A DNA stretch of 45,988 bases, from contig CAJQTO010000005.1 in assembly GCA_905620465.1 (NCBI GenBank), forward strand, positions 1 through 45,988, given 5' to 3'. The position numbers and the translations under genes were made by a program. This document shows, in pieces, positions 7,072-15,847 of the stretch; positions within the stretch are counted from its first letter, which is position 1, and each line of letters opens with the position of its first letter. The stretch comes from an uncultured Candidatus Pelagibacter sp. (GTDB lineage Bacteria > Pseudomonadota > Alphaproteobacteria > Pelagibacterales > Pelagibacteraceae). The notes under the pieces are model-generated. The model did not search any database. It saw nothing but the letters and a program-made list of their open reading frames with translations, and was not told the origin of the DNA.

Positions 7072-7901
7072 TTATATTTATCAGAAATATCTTTTCTTAT
7101 AAAAACATAGTTGGAAAGATGATATATATTATTTTCTGGTCTAAATGGATCTATGTGCAATAATTTATTGCCATGTGGTAGTATTTTAAATACATCAGAA
7201 AAATTAATTAATTCTGATAAATTATATAAAGTTTGTTTTTTTATTAACTGGTGCCAATTAAATTCAACTTGAATAAATTTTGGTCTGTGAATTTCCAAAA
7301 TATTTTTCGCACCTTTTAATACTTCGTATTCAAAGCCTTCTGTGTCAATTTTAATAAAATCGATGACTTTATTCTTAAAGTAACTTTGGAAATAGTCTAG
7401 CTGTCTTACTTGAACAGAAATTTTATTTTTATTTTCTCCTTGAATAAATGAAATTTTTTCTAAATTTTTAATTAATGATGCTTTTTCTGATTTTTCAGTG
7501 CCATAGGATAATTCTAAAATTTCATCTTTAACTCCAATTGCAATATTATGAATTTCTAATCGATCTTGAAAATTAGATTTAACTTCTTTTAACTCTTCAA
7601 ATGCTTTTGGTAATGGTTCAAATGATATAACTTTGGAATTAGTATCGGATAACAACATTTTTGTATAATTTCCTACATTGGCTCCAATATCTAAACTTAA
7701 ATTTATTTCTTCTTTAATAAGATTAATAAAAAATTTTTCTCCACTATCTTTGAACGAACCATAATTCATATACCCTTTTCCTTTTAATGAGAGAGATAGA
7801 ATTAAATCATTAATTAACTGCATACTCTTACGACCAAAAATTAAAACATAGATTTTTGAAATCTTTTTATAAATAAAAAGCAATACTTTTTTATGAATCA
7901 T
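7068..7901 (-). CDS. FkbM family methyltransferase
   Basis: 277 aa. Motif I LDIGANVGNYTKML, acidic loop ISFEPLPKAFEEL, and the FkbM hallmark IKIDTEGFEYEVLKGA followed by RPKFIQVEFNW. FkbM enzymes O-methylate hydroxyls, often of sugars in surface glycans, with SAM. An N-terminal hydrophobic/basic stretch (HKKVLLFIYKKISKIYVLIFG) may attach it to the membrane. It is cotranscribed with the downstream glycosyltransferase, so a glycan substrate is likely. Confidence 0.88.
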   Translation of the reverse strand: MIHKKVLLFIYKKISKIYVLIFGRKSMQLINDLILSLSLKGKGYMNYGSFKDSGEKFFINLIKEEINLSLDIGANVGNYTKMLLSDTNSKVISFEPLPKAFEELKEVKSNFQDRLEIHNIAIGVKDEILELSYGTEKSEKASLIKNLEKISFIQGENKNKISVQVRQLDYFQSYFKNKVIDFIKIDTEGFEYEVLKGAKNILEIHRPKFIQVEFNWHQLIKKQTLYNLSELINFSDVFKILPHGNKLLHIDPFRPENNIYHLSNYVFIRKDISDKYK

Positions 7902-7989
7902 GATAATTTAAATATAACCATTTCATTTATCTCTAAAAGCTCTAATATTAAACATTATAAACACAGTTAGTGATTAAATGAAAAATAAC

Positions 7990-7995
7990 TATAAT
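7990..7995 (+). promoter_or_regulatory. Perfect -10 hexamer upstream of glutamate dehydrogenase
   Basis: TATAAT at 7990-7995 lies 28 bp before the ATG of the dehydrogenase gene. The hexamer 17 bp upstream (TTAGTG) is a weak -35 match. Predicted leader about 20 nt. The 120-bp region 7902-8023 between the divergent FkbM and dehydrogenase genes holds nothing else I can name. Confidence 0.35.
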
Positions 7996-8023
7996 GTACA
8001 TAATAAATTTTTAATTAATAAAC

Positions 8024-9424
8024 ATGGGCTTTAAAGATAACGTTGATTTATATGTTGAGCGATCAGCAAAATTGCTAAAATTTAGTGATGATCTTATAGA
8101 GCATATTAAATCTACACACTCATTAATTAAAGTTAATGTTGGTGTTGAAATAGATAAAAAAATTCATAACTTTACTGGTTGGAGAGCTGTTCATTCTGAA
8201 CATATTTTGCCAAGTAAAGGCGGGATGCGATATTCTATAAATGTAGATCAAGATGACACTGAAGCTTTAGCATCACTGATGACTTATAAGTGTGCAATTG
8301 TTGATATTCCCTTTGGTGGATCAAAAGGAGGATTAAAGATTAATCCAAAAAATTACACAGAACAGCAACTTCGTCTAATTACTAAAGCTTTTGCAACAAA
8401 ACTAATCAATAAAGGTTTTATATCACCAGCAATAAATGTTCCAGCGCCCGATGTTGGTACCTCTAATAGAGAAATGGATTGGATTAAAGATACTTATAAA
8501 TCTTTGAGACCAGAAGACATTAATTATAGAGGTTGTGTTACTGGAAAACCAATTCATAGTGGTGGTATAGCTGGTAGAACCGAGGCAACAGGCAGAGGTA
8601 TAGAAGAGGTTATTAGAGAATTATTTAGGCACAAGGATATAATTAAAGAAGCAAGGTTAAAGAATAAACTAAAAGATAATTTAATTATTATTCAGGGATT
8701 TGGAAACGTAGGAAGTAATTTAGCTGAGCACTTATACAATAGAGATAACGCTAAAATTATTGCCGTAGGTGAAAGTAACGGATATTTATATAATAAAAAC
8801 GGTATTGACATAAATAATTTAAATAAATTTTATAAAAAAAATAAAACCATCAATAACAAAAAGCTTGGTAAATTTTATAATAAACCAGATAAGCTACTAG
8901 AGTTAGAGTGTGATATTTTGATACCCGCAGCGTTAGAAAATGCCATCACAATAAAAAATGTTAAAAAGATAAAAACTAAAATAATTATAGAAGCTGCAAA
9001 TGGACCTGTTTCTTTTGAGGCAGATAAAGAATTGAATAAAAGAGGAATAATGATTTTGCCTGATATTTATGTTAACGCAGGTGGTGTTGTTGTTTCTTAT
9101 TTTGAATGGGTAAAAAATATATCCCACATAAGGTTTGGAAGAGTTGAAAAGAGATTCCAAGAACATAAAATATTAGATCTTATTAATTTGATTGATCAAA
9201 AAACACAAACAAAAACAAATCCTGAATTAATTTCTAAAATAATTCATGGTGCAAATGAAGAGGATTTGGCTTATTCAGGATTAGAAGATTCAATGCGAAA
9301 TGCTTTTAATGAAATTTTACAAATCAAAAAACAAATCAAGAAATCTTTTAGAGAAAGCACTTATTATCTTTCTTTACAAAAAATTAGAAAATTTTACACA
9401 CCAGAAGGTTTTCCAAAAAGATAA
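8024..9424 (+). CDS. gdhA: NAD(P)-dependent glutamate dehydrogenase family (Glu/Leu/Phe/Val dehydrogenase)
   Basis: 466 aa. N-terminal substrate domain carries SKGGMRYS, the Lys in LMTYKCA, catalytic Lys in PFGGSKGGLK (about residues 97-104) and PAPDVGT with the catalytic Asp. The C-terminal Rossmann domain has GFGNVGSNLAEHL and INAGGV-type YVNAGGVVVSYFEW. It reversibly converts 2-oxoglutarate plus ammonia to glutamate; amino acid specificity within the family is not proven. It stands between glycan genes but is an ordinary housekeeping gene with its own -10 element. Confidence 0.88.
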   Translation: MGFKDNVDLYVERSAKLLKFSDDLIEHIKSTHSLIKVNVGVEIDKKIHNFTGWRAVHSEHILPSKGGMRYSINVDQDDTEALASLMTYKCAIVDIPFGGSKGGLKINPKNYTEQQLRLITKAFATKLINKGFISPAINVPAPDVGTSNREMDWIKDTYKSLRPEDINYRGCVTGKPIHSGGIAGRTEATGRGIEEVIRELFRHKDIIKEARLKNKLKDNLIIIQGFGNVGSNLAEHLYNRDNAKIIAVGESNGYLYNKNGIDINNLNKFYKKNKTINNKKLGKFYNKPDKLLELECDILIPAALENAITIKNVKKIKTKIIIEAANGPVSFEADKELNKRGIMILPDIYVNAGGVVVSYFEWVKNISHIRFGRVEKRFQEHKILDLINLIDQKTQTKTNPELISKIIHGANEEDLAYSGLEDSMRNAFNEILQIKKQIKKSFRESTYYLSLQKIRKFYTPEGFPKR

Positions 9425-9483
9425 GGACAAGTTATTTTGATTTATCTCAAAGATATCTGGTGGTATACAAGGGTAATATTTAA

Positions 9484-9690
9484 ATGGAAAATTTAATTAA
9501 AAAACTTGAAGAACAAATTACATTTCTTCAACATGAAATATCTCAAATGAGTAAGGAACTTTATTCCCAACAAAAAGAAATTATTTTTTTAAAAAAAGAA
9601 ACTTCAAATTTTAAAAGAAGAATTGATGAATTAGAAAATGGAATTGAAACAGATATTTCTAAAGAAGATAAAAAACCACCACATTATTAA
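9484..9690 (+). CDS. slyX: SlyX family protein
   Basis: 68 aa; a continuous amphipathic coiled coil with heptad leucines and isoleucines (ENLIKKLEEQITFLQHEI onward) and the C-terminal PPHY tetrapeptide that marks SlyX. The molecular role is unknown. It sits 13 bp upstream of the flavoprotein gene and probably shares its transcript. Confidence 0.85.
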   Translation: MENLIKKLEEQITFLQHEISQMSKELYSQQKEIIFLKKETSNFKRRIDELENGIETDISKEDKKPPHY

Positions 9691-9706
9691 TTATTATAAT
9701 TGATTG

Positions 9707-10888
9707 ATGACGGAAAAATATAATGTGATTATAGTTGGTGCTGGTGCAGCTGGCTTAATGTGTGCTATCGAAGCTGGCAAAAGAGGTAGAAAAGTACTTC
9801 TAGTAGATCATGCTAAAAAAATAGGTGAAAAAATTCGTATATCGGGTGGTGGAAGGTGTAATTTTACTAACATCAATACCCATTCAAGTAAATTTATTTC
9901 AAATAATCCTAAATTTGTAATATCTGCTTTAAGTCAATATACACAAAATGATTTTATAAATTTAATCAAAAAACATAATATTAGATTTCATGAAAAAAAG
10001 TTAGGACAGCTTTTTTGCGATGAAAGTGCACAACAAATTGTAGATATGTTACTTTTAGAATGTAAAATGGCTAACGTCACTCTAAAGAAAGAAATAATAA
10101 TTACCGATATTGATAAACAAACTAATAAATATTTTATAGCTGTTGGTTCTGATAAATATTCTTGTGATTCATTAATTATTGCAACAGGAGGTCTTTCTGT
10201 TCCTAAAATTGGGGCAAGTAAATTTGGGTACGATATAGGTAAAAAGTTTAATTTAAATATTACCGAAACACTACCGGCTTTAGTACCTCTGACTTTTAGT
10301 CAGAAAATACTGGCTATGTGTAAGGAACTAAGTGGTTTATCTCTAAAAACAGTTGTTTCTTATAATAAAATTTTTTTTGAAGAAGGTATGTTATTTACTC
10401 ATAGAGGTTTAAGTGGACCCTCTATATTACAGATTTCGTCTTACTGGAAATTAGGTGATAATATTAAAATTAATCTTTCACCTAAACAAGATATTTTTAA
10501 ACTCTTAGAAAATGAAAAAAACTCAAATCCTAAACAGGATATAAATACTATAATTTCGGAAATTCTTCCTAAGAGACTAGCTTATATGATCTGTAAAGAA
10601 AATGAAGTAAGTGGTAATATATCTGAATTATCAAATAGATTATTAATAAAATTAAGTAACTCAATAAATACTTGGGTCATCAATCCAACTGGTTCTGAAG
10701 GGTATAGAACAGCCGAAGTTACTTTGGGAGGCGTAGATACTAATGAGATTTCTTCTAAAACAATGATGTCAATAAAAAATCCTGGTTTATTTTTTATTGG
10801 AGAGGTGGTAGATGTTACTGGTCACTTAGGTGGTTATAATTTTCAGTGGGCTTGGTCATCTGGTTATGTAGCCGGACAATATGCTTAA
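9707..10888 (+). CDS. HI0933/BaiN-like FAD-dependent oxidoreductase
   Basis: About 393 aa. N-terminal FAD-binding IVGAGAAGLMCAIEAGKRG followed by IRISGGGRCNFTN, the HI0933 signature; then LIIATGGLSVPKIGASKFGYDIG and a C-terminal FIGEVVDVTGHLGGYNFQWAWSSG that closes the FAD site. Cytoplasmic flavoprotein; some relatives reduce bile acid or other alkenes, but the common bacterial role is unknown. Start: ATG 9707 is preferred over the TTG immediately upstream. No linked electron-transfer genes. Confidence 0.9.
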   Translation: MTEKYNVIIVGAGAAGLMCAIEAGKRGRKVLLVDHAKKIGEKIRISGGGRCNFTNINTHSSKFISNNPKFVISALSQYTQNDFINLIKKHNIRFHEKKLGQLFCDESAQQIVDMLLLECKMANVTLKKEIIITDIDKQTNKYFIAVGSDKYSCDSLIIATGGLSVPKIGASKFGYDIGKKFNLNITETLPALVPLTFSQKILAMCKELSGLSLKTVVSYNKIFFEEGMLFTHRGLSGPSILQISSYWKLGDNIKINLSPKQDIFKLLENEKNSNPKQDINTIISEILPKRLAYMICKENEVSGNISELSNRLLIKLSNSINTWVINPTGSEGYRTAEVTLGGVDTNEISSKTMMSIKNPGLFFIGEVVDVTGHLGGYNFQWAWSSGYVAGQYA

Positions 10889-10944
10889 AATTTATTAGAC
10901 ATTTGATAAATTTAAAAAATATAATATAGTTAAAGAATCTTTTT

Positions 10945-11697
10945 ATGTCACATAAACTTATTAAAAAAATTGTAGGAGCTTTAGGATATAAACTTATTGA
11001 TAAGCAATTATACAAAAACGAAGGCCTTATATCAAACAAATCATACTTAAAAGTAGATAGGCTATTAAAAATTTTATTTGAAGAAAAAAAAATTAATAAT
11101 CTCATTCAAATAGGTGCTAATGACGGACAACGTTTTGATATATTAAATTTTTATATAAAGAAATATCAAACAAAAAGTTTACTTGTGGAACCAATAAAAG
11201 AAAATTTTGAAAAATTAAAAGAAAATTATAAAGATTGTAATTTTGTTTCTTTTGATAATTCAGCAATCTCAGTAAACAATGAAATTTCTTATCTTTATAA
11301 AGTTAAAGATCAATATATAAAAAATTATAGTGCTCACATTCCAGGTATTACTTCATTTGATAAAAAACATTTAATCAAACATGGGGTAAAAAATAAACAC
11401 ATTGACAAAGAAAGTGTTAGTTCTATTAGTATGATAAATTTGATATCAAAGTATAATCTTAAATCATTTGATCTATTATTCATTGATGCCGAAGGTTATG
11501 ATGGTAAAATTGCAATTGACTTTTTATCCTCTACGACAATTTTTCCTATAATAATATTAGAATACGTACATATTAATAATAATATTTTTAAAGATTTAAT
11601 AAATATGCTTGATATAAAAAAATATAATATTTTTTCACTTAATGAGAATTTAATTTGCTTCCCAGAAAGTGATCATAAATACATTAGGTTTAATTAA
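10945..11697 (+). CDS. FkbM family methyltransferase
   Basis: 250 aa. Motif I IQIGANDGQRFDIL, acidic LLVEPIKENFEKL, and LLFIDAEGYDGKIAIDF as the FkbM-type acidic/Asp motif. It is clearly divergent from the FkbM protein at 7068-7901 and probably methylates a different position or substrate. It is encoded 56 bp after the flavoprotein and precedes the epimerase in the glycan block. No signal peptide or membrane segment. Confidence 0.85.
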   Translation: MSHKLIKKIVGALGYKLIDKQLYKNEGLISNKSYLKVDRLLKILFEEKKINNLIQIGANDGQRFDILNFYIKKYQTKSLLVEPIKENFEKLKENYKDCNFVSFDNSAISVNNEISYLYKVKDQYIKNYSAHIPGITSFDKKHLIKHGVKNKHIDKESVSSISMINLISKYNLKSFDLLFIDAEGYDGKIAIDFLSSTTIFPIIILEYVHINNNIFKDLINMLDIKKYNIFSLNENLICFPESDHKYIRFN

Positions 11698-11825
11698 TTT
11701 ATAAAAATAAAATATTATTCAGGATTATTTGATTATCAAAGAGTGCAATATAAATTAGTTTAAATTTAGGTCAAAATTATTTAGTAATGAAGAATGTTAG
11801 CAAAGTGTAAGGAAAAAATTACCCC

Positions 11826-12737
11826 ATGGAAAAAAAAAAAATTATTATAACTGGTGCTAATGGTTATCTGGGGTCTAATCTTATTAAATATTTTTCAAAT
11901 TTAAATTATGATCTTACTTGTATTTATAAAGATAAAATAAAAAAAAAAATTAAAAGAAAAAATATTAATTACATAAAACATAATTTGCTAAAAAAAATCC
12001 CTTTAAAGAAAATTGATGGAAATTTTTATGCGATGTTACACTTTGCAGGACCAAAGAATGATAGAGATTCAGTAACAAAAAATAAAAAAAAACTTTTAGA
12101 AGCTATTACTTTAGATAAAAATGTAATCAAATTTTGTATTAAAAAAAAAATAAATTACATGATTTATGCATCTTCATCATCAGTTTATGATTTAAATGAA
12201 GGTGTAAAAAATAAAAAAAATAGTTTTAAAGAGAGTAATATAAAGGATAATACAATACCTGATGGTACCTATGGATACACAAAAAGATTTATTGAGAAAT
12301 ATTTAAACAATATTTCATCAGATAAACTTCATTCAACTAGCTGTAGAATTTTTTCTATTTATGGAAGAAATTCAAATACAATAATCAATATTTGGAAGAA
12401 AAAAATTTTAAAAAATAAAAAAATTAATATTTGGGGCAATAAAAGTATAGTTAGAAGTTGGCTTCATATGGACGATTTTTTAAAAGCTATAGAATGTATT
12501 TTAAAGAAAAGAGTAAAGAGTAAAATAATCAACATTGGTTCAAAAGAAAAAACTACTTTAAACGACATAATTAATATTATGTTAAAGAAATATAAAAAAA
12601 AAAATATTAAAATTATTGTGAATAAAAATAAATATCCAGGGGCAAAAGTAAGATTTGCAAATCAAAAAAAATTATTAAATCTTGGATGGAAACAAAAAAT
12701 ATTTCTAAATAAAGGTCTTGATCTTATAGAATTCTAG
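11826..12737 (+). CDS. NAD-dependent epimerase/dehydratase (extended SDR)
   Basis: 303 aa. N-terminal ITGANGYLGSNLI (GxxGxxG Rossmann loop), IYASSSSVYDL (catalytic Ser region), YGYTKRFIEKY (YxxxK catalytic pair), and RSWLHMDDFLKAIECI near residue 215, as in nucleotide-sugar epimerases and dehydratases. It likely makes a modified nucleotide sugar for the neighbouring transferases. The coding sequence begins ATGG followed by 12 consecutive A (11830-11841), a long homopolymer right after the start codon where indels would abolish the frame. Confidence 0.88.
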   Translation: MEKKKIIITGANGYLGSNLIKYFSNLNYDLTCIYKDKIKKKIKRKNINYIKHNLLKKIPLKKIDGNFYAMLHFAGPKNDRDSVTKNKKKLLEAITLDKNVIKFCIKKKINYMIYASSSSVYDLNEGVKNKKNSFKESNIKDNTIPDGTYGYTKRFIEKYLNNISSDKLHSTSCRIFSIYGRNSNTIINIWKKKILKNKKINIWGNKSIVRSWLHMDDFLKAIECILKKRVKSKIINIGSKEKTTLNDIINIMLKKYKKKNIKIIVNKNKYPGAKVRFANQKKLLNLGWKQKIFLNKGLDLIEF

Positions 12738-12868
12738 ATTTTTTATTAATTATTTTTTGCTATATGCTTGGTATTAAATTACTTCTTGTTTTTTAACACG
12801 TATAAAAATATTAAATATGAATAAAAATAATAATAGGAATTATTTAACTACTAAGATAAATTAATTAA

Positions 12869-13591
12869 ATGATTAAAATTTTAAAAAAAATTATAAAACC
12901 TTTTATTCCACCAATTTTTTTTTCTGATGTGCGAAGAGAACTTATAAATTATTTCTTACATAATAAAAAAATTACTCATTTAATAAAATATGAAAAAAAT
13001 TTTTATAAAAGGCATGCTTTTATTAATAAGGCTATTTCTAAATATAATGATTGTAAATATTTAGAGATTGGTGTTGCGGATAATAATGTTTTTAATTCTA
13101 TACCTTTAAAGATTCAGGATAAATTTGGTGTGGACCCTTCTGAAGGTGGTAACTACAGAATGACTTCAAATGAATTTTTTCAAAAACATGAGAATATAAA
13201 ATTTGATGTAATATTTATTGATGGTTTACATCATTATGAACAATGTCAAGAAGACTGCATAAATGCTATGTCGGCATTAAATAAAAACGGTATAATTCTA
13301 TTTCATGACTTTCTACCAAGAAGCTATTTTGAAGAAAATGTTCCTAGAAAACAAATTAATTGGACAGGTAATGTCTGGAAAGTTGCCGTTGAATTAATGA
13401 ATTCAAAAAATGTTGATTTTAAAATTTGTAATATCGATATGGGTGTTGGTATTCTTAAGTTAAAAAATGGTTTTGAATATAAAATGATGCCAGAATTAAA
13501 AGACATGAATTATACAAATTTTTTAGAATTCTATAAAAATTTTCCATTAATAAATTCAGAAGATGCACTAGATTTTATTTCTCAAGATTAA
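12869..13591 (+). CDS. Class I SAM-dependent methyltransferase (Methyltransf_24 type)
   Basis: 240 aa. YLEIGVADNNVFN is SAM motif I, FGVDPSEGGNYRM the acidic loop, and FDVIFIDGLHHYEQCQEDC with ILFHDFLPR the Methyltransf_24 pattern with metal-binding Asp/His candidates. It probably O-methylates a glycan or related small acceptor. Monocistronic-looking, with a 131-bp upstream gap (12738-12868) in which I see no other gene. Confidence 0.8.
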   Translation: MIKILKKIIKPFIPPIFFSDVRRELINYFLHNKKITHLIKYEKNFYKRHAFINKAISKYNDCKYLEIGVADNNVFNSIPLKIQDKFGVDPSEGGNYRMTSNEFFQKHENIKFDVIFIDGLHHYEQCQEDCINAMSALNKNGIILFHDFLPRSYFEENVPRKQINWTGNVWKVAVELMNSKNVDFKICNIDMGVGILKLKNGFEYKMMPELKDMNYTNFLEFYKNFPLINSEDALDFISQD

Positions 13592-13632
13592 AATAAAAAT
13601 TTGAATAAAATAATATTTTAATTAATTTTTTT

Positions 13633-14661
13633 TTAATACTTATTAGACATTTTTTTAATTTTTTTAAGCGTTTGAAAATTCTTTTCATTATTTTCAAATA
13701 AAGAATATATTTTTTTATAATTAAAATTTAAAAAATTGTGATTTTTTTTATACATTAAAATTATATTTAATAAGTTTTGATAGGAGTTAAATCCAATAAA
13801 TTTTGCATTAAGACCAAAAATATTTTTAGTATCTGGTTGTAGAGATTGGAGCAACATGCCTGATGATTCAATGATCTCTATACTACGCGGGTAAAGGCAA
13901 TTATTACCCCATCTAGATCCAATATCTATACACAGGTTACCTTTATATAAGTTTCTAACAAATTTAACGTTGTGATTATCATTTATAGAATTTTTAATAT
14001 GAGTACTCCAATCACTACCTACAAGTATTAATTCATTCTTAAATTTTTTATTAATTTTCTTCATAATATCTAGTCTTATTTGACTTTTTAAACCTAAATA
14101 AATATTTTTCTGATGGTCTATCTCACTTATGCCTATTTTTTTAAAAAAAATTTTGTCTTCAATTAATGAAAAATTGTTCATGATTTTTTTATTATATTTT
14201 TTCCAAATTTCCTTAATTTCTATTGAATTATTTAAATTAAGTCTTCCAACAAAAACTATTTTAAAGTTTTTCTTAAAAATAATTTTTTTTAAATCACATG
14301 GGTAAAAATTAACAAAGTTTTTTTCTTTAACAATTAAATTCTTAATCATTGGTATATTATTTTTATAAGATTTAAATTGGTTCGGTATTTTAAGATTTGT
14401 TCCACCAAACCATATATTTACAGCATTTTTTTTTATGAATGGTAGACCATCACATGAGATTAAAGTTATATTTTTAAATTTCTTAGGAAATGAATCTATT
14501 ATAAATATCAATAGTTTAGAGAACAGAAAATACTTATAAGGACCTGATAAATCTATAAGTCTATAATTTTTAATTTTTTTGAACTTTAATAAATTATTAA
14601 AAGCAACTTTTCTAAACCTGTATTTGAATACAAAAATAAAATAGTGTTTTTTTTTCGTCAT
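13633..14661 (-). CDS. Uncharacterised glycosyltransferase-like protein
   Basis: 342 aa, extremely Lys/Asn/Ile rich. The C-terminal half has LILVGSDWSTHI, FVRNLYKGNLCIDIGSRWG and YPRSIEIIESSGMLLQS, whose sequence order (strand, loop, R-x-x-E-x-x-x-SG) resembles the donor-binding half of GT-B enzymes of the CgeB / Glyco_trans_1_2 type. The N-terminal half is not recognisable. Its position at the edge of the glycan block fits a sugar-transfer role, but the assignment is weak. It follows the cyclotransferase gene by a few bases on the same strand. Confidence 0.5.
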   Translation of the reverse strand: MTKKKHYFIFVFKYRFRKVAFNNLLKFKKIKNYRLIDLSGPYKYFLFSKLLIFIIDSFPKKFKNITLISCDGLPFIKKNAVNIWFGGTNLKIPNQFKSYKNNIPMIKNLIVKEKNFVNFYPCDLKKIIFKKNFKIVFVGRLNLNNSIEIKEIWKKYNKKIMNNFSLIEDKIFFKKIGISEIDHQKNIYLGLKSQIRLDIMKKINKKFKNELILVGSDWSTHIKNSINDNHNVKFVRNLYKGNLCIDIGSRWGNNCLYPRSIEIIESSGMLLQSLQPDTKNIFGLNAKFIGFNSYQNLLNIILMYKKNHNFLNFNYKKIYSLFENNEKNFQTLKKIKKMSNKY

Positions 14662-14667
14662 ATCTTT

Positions 14668-15072
14668 TTATTTATTTGTTAGACCCTTCAATAAATATTT
14701 TTTATCTAACTCACAATCTTTATATCCACGCTTAACAATATTTAAATATCTTTCTGTTGGAAAGGTAAATGGTGTTTTTTTAACCATTGTATATGTCATT
14801 ATTTTTTTTTTTGAGTAAATAAAATAATATTTTTTATATAAAATTGGAAAATCCTCGTAAACATCTAATTTTTTTTCATCACTTTTAGAAATTTCAAATA
14901 AAGCTCCTTGAACAATTGAGTTTTTTTTTGGCTCTATATCAGCTGCTCTATACTTGCTTCTAAATGTTAATCTAAAATTTTTTAAATTTATTTTTTTTAA
15001 AAAAATACTATCTTTACATCTTTTTTTCATTTGAAAATGGTGAAGATTACTACCATAAGCAAAGTAAAGCAT
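14668..15072 (-). CDS. Gamma-glutamylcyclotransferase-like (AIG2/GGCT fold) protein
   Basis: About 134 aa from the ATG at 15072, 4 bp after the CinA-like stop codon. The N-terminus MLYFAYGSNLHHFQMKKRC is the GGCT substrate-loop signature, FRLTFRSKYRAA follows as in the family, and LDVYEDFPILYKKYYF has the conserved Glu-x-x-x-x-Tyr region. Family members cleave gamma-glutamylamines to 5-oxoproline. Substrate unknown. It is in operon with the CinA-like gene and the transferase-like gene downstream. Confidence 0.8.
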   Translation of the reverse strand: MLYFAYGSNLHHFQMKKRCKDSIFLKKINLKNFRLTFRSKYRAADIEPKKNSIVQGALFEISKSDEKKLDVYEDFPILYKKYYFIYSKKKIMTYTMVKKTPFTFPTERYLNIVKRGYKDCELDKKYLLKGLTNK

Positions 15073-15076
15073 GCTA

Positions 15077-15826
15077 TTAACGGCTAACAACTTCTATTTT
15101 TTTTTTATTAGCAAGCTCAAACACTTTAGAGCTGCAAACATCAATTTTAGATTGATCTACTGATCTCATAACAATTGATACTCCTAATTTTCCAGCTTGG
15201 AAAAAAGGATAACTTCCAATTTCAACTTCTTTATTGTTATTTTGTATTTCAGTTAATGAACTTGCAATTTCACTTTCAACTGTTCTTAGGCTAATCGTAC
15301 AACTTAAAATGGGTTCACCTCCTGTTATCTCATTTTTTAAACCACCAATCATTGATTTTAAAATTGAAGGAACACCAGGTAAACAAAATACATTTTCTAC
15401 ACTAAAACCTGGAGCACCACTAGTGGGGTTTAAAATTAAATTAGCATCTTTGGGCATCCAGATCATTTTTTGTCTACCTTCATTAAATTCACCTGGTTTA
15501 TAATAATTTTCTAAAATCTTATAAGCTTCTTTATGAATTTCATATTTTAAATCAAATGCTTTAGAAATAGATTCAGCTGTTATGTCATCGTGTGTTGGTC
15601 CTATTCCACCTGTCGTAAAAACATAATCATTAGATTTTCTCAATTTATTAACTGTATGAATAATAATATCTTCTATGTCGGGTATTATTCTTACTTCTTG
15701 AACTTTTACCCCAATAGAATTCAACCACAAAGCAATAGTGCTGGTATTGGTATCTTGTGTTCGCCCTGATAAAATCTCATTACCTATGATTAGTATTGCG
15801 GCATTTACTTTTGTGCTTTTAGTCAT
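15077..15826 (-). CDS. CinA-type MoaB/Mog domain protein (competence/damage-inducible N-terminal domain)
   Basis: 249 aa. IIGNEILSGRTQDTN at the N-terminus, FTTGGIGPTHDDITAESI and FCLPGVPSILKSM are typical CinA N-terminal (MoCF) motifs. Full CinA is near 410 aa with a C-terminal PncC nicotinamide-nucleotide deamidase, absent here; the stand-alone MoCF form is common in alphaproteobacteria. Related enzymes are ADP-ribose or nucleotide pyrophosphatases. The start codon is only 21 bp from the divergent sfsA start. Confidence 0.88.
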   Translation of the reverse strand: MTKSTKVNAAILIIGNEILSGRTQDTNTSTIALWLNSIGVKVQEVRIIPDIEDIIIHTVNKLRKSNDYVFTTGGIGPTHDDITAESISKAFDLKYEIHKEAYKILENYYKPGEFNEGRQKMIWMPKDANLILNPTSGAPGFSVENVFCLPGVPSILKSMIGGLKNEITGGEPILSCTISLRTVESEIASSLTEIQNNNKEVEIGSYPFFQAGKLGVSIVMRSVDQSKIDVCSSKVFELANKKKIEVVSR

Positions 15827-15847
15827 TTTTAAATATACAATTTAATT

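Noticed and set aside
8933-9166. Minus-strand frame inside glutamate dehydrogenase
   Set aside because: Antisense to conserved active-site coding sequence.
15077-15090. TTG start at 15090 for the cyclotransferase gene
   Set aside because: ATG 15072 directly precedes the family-typical LYFAYGSN and lies after the upstream stop codon.
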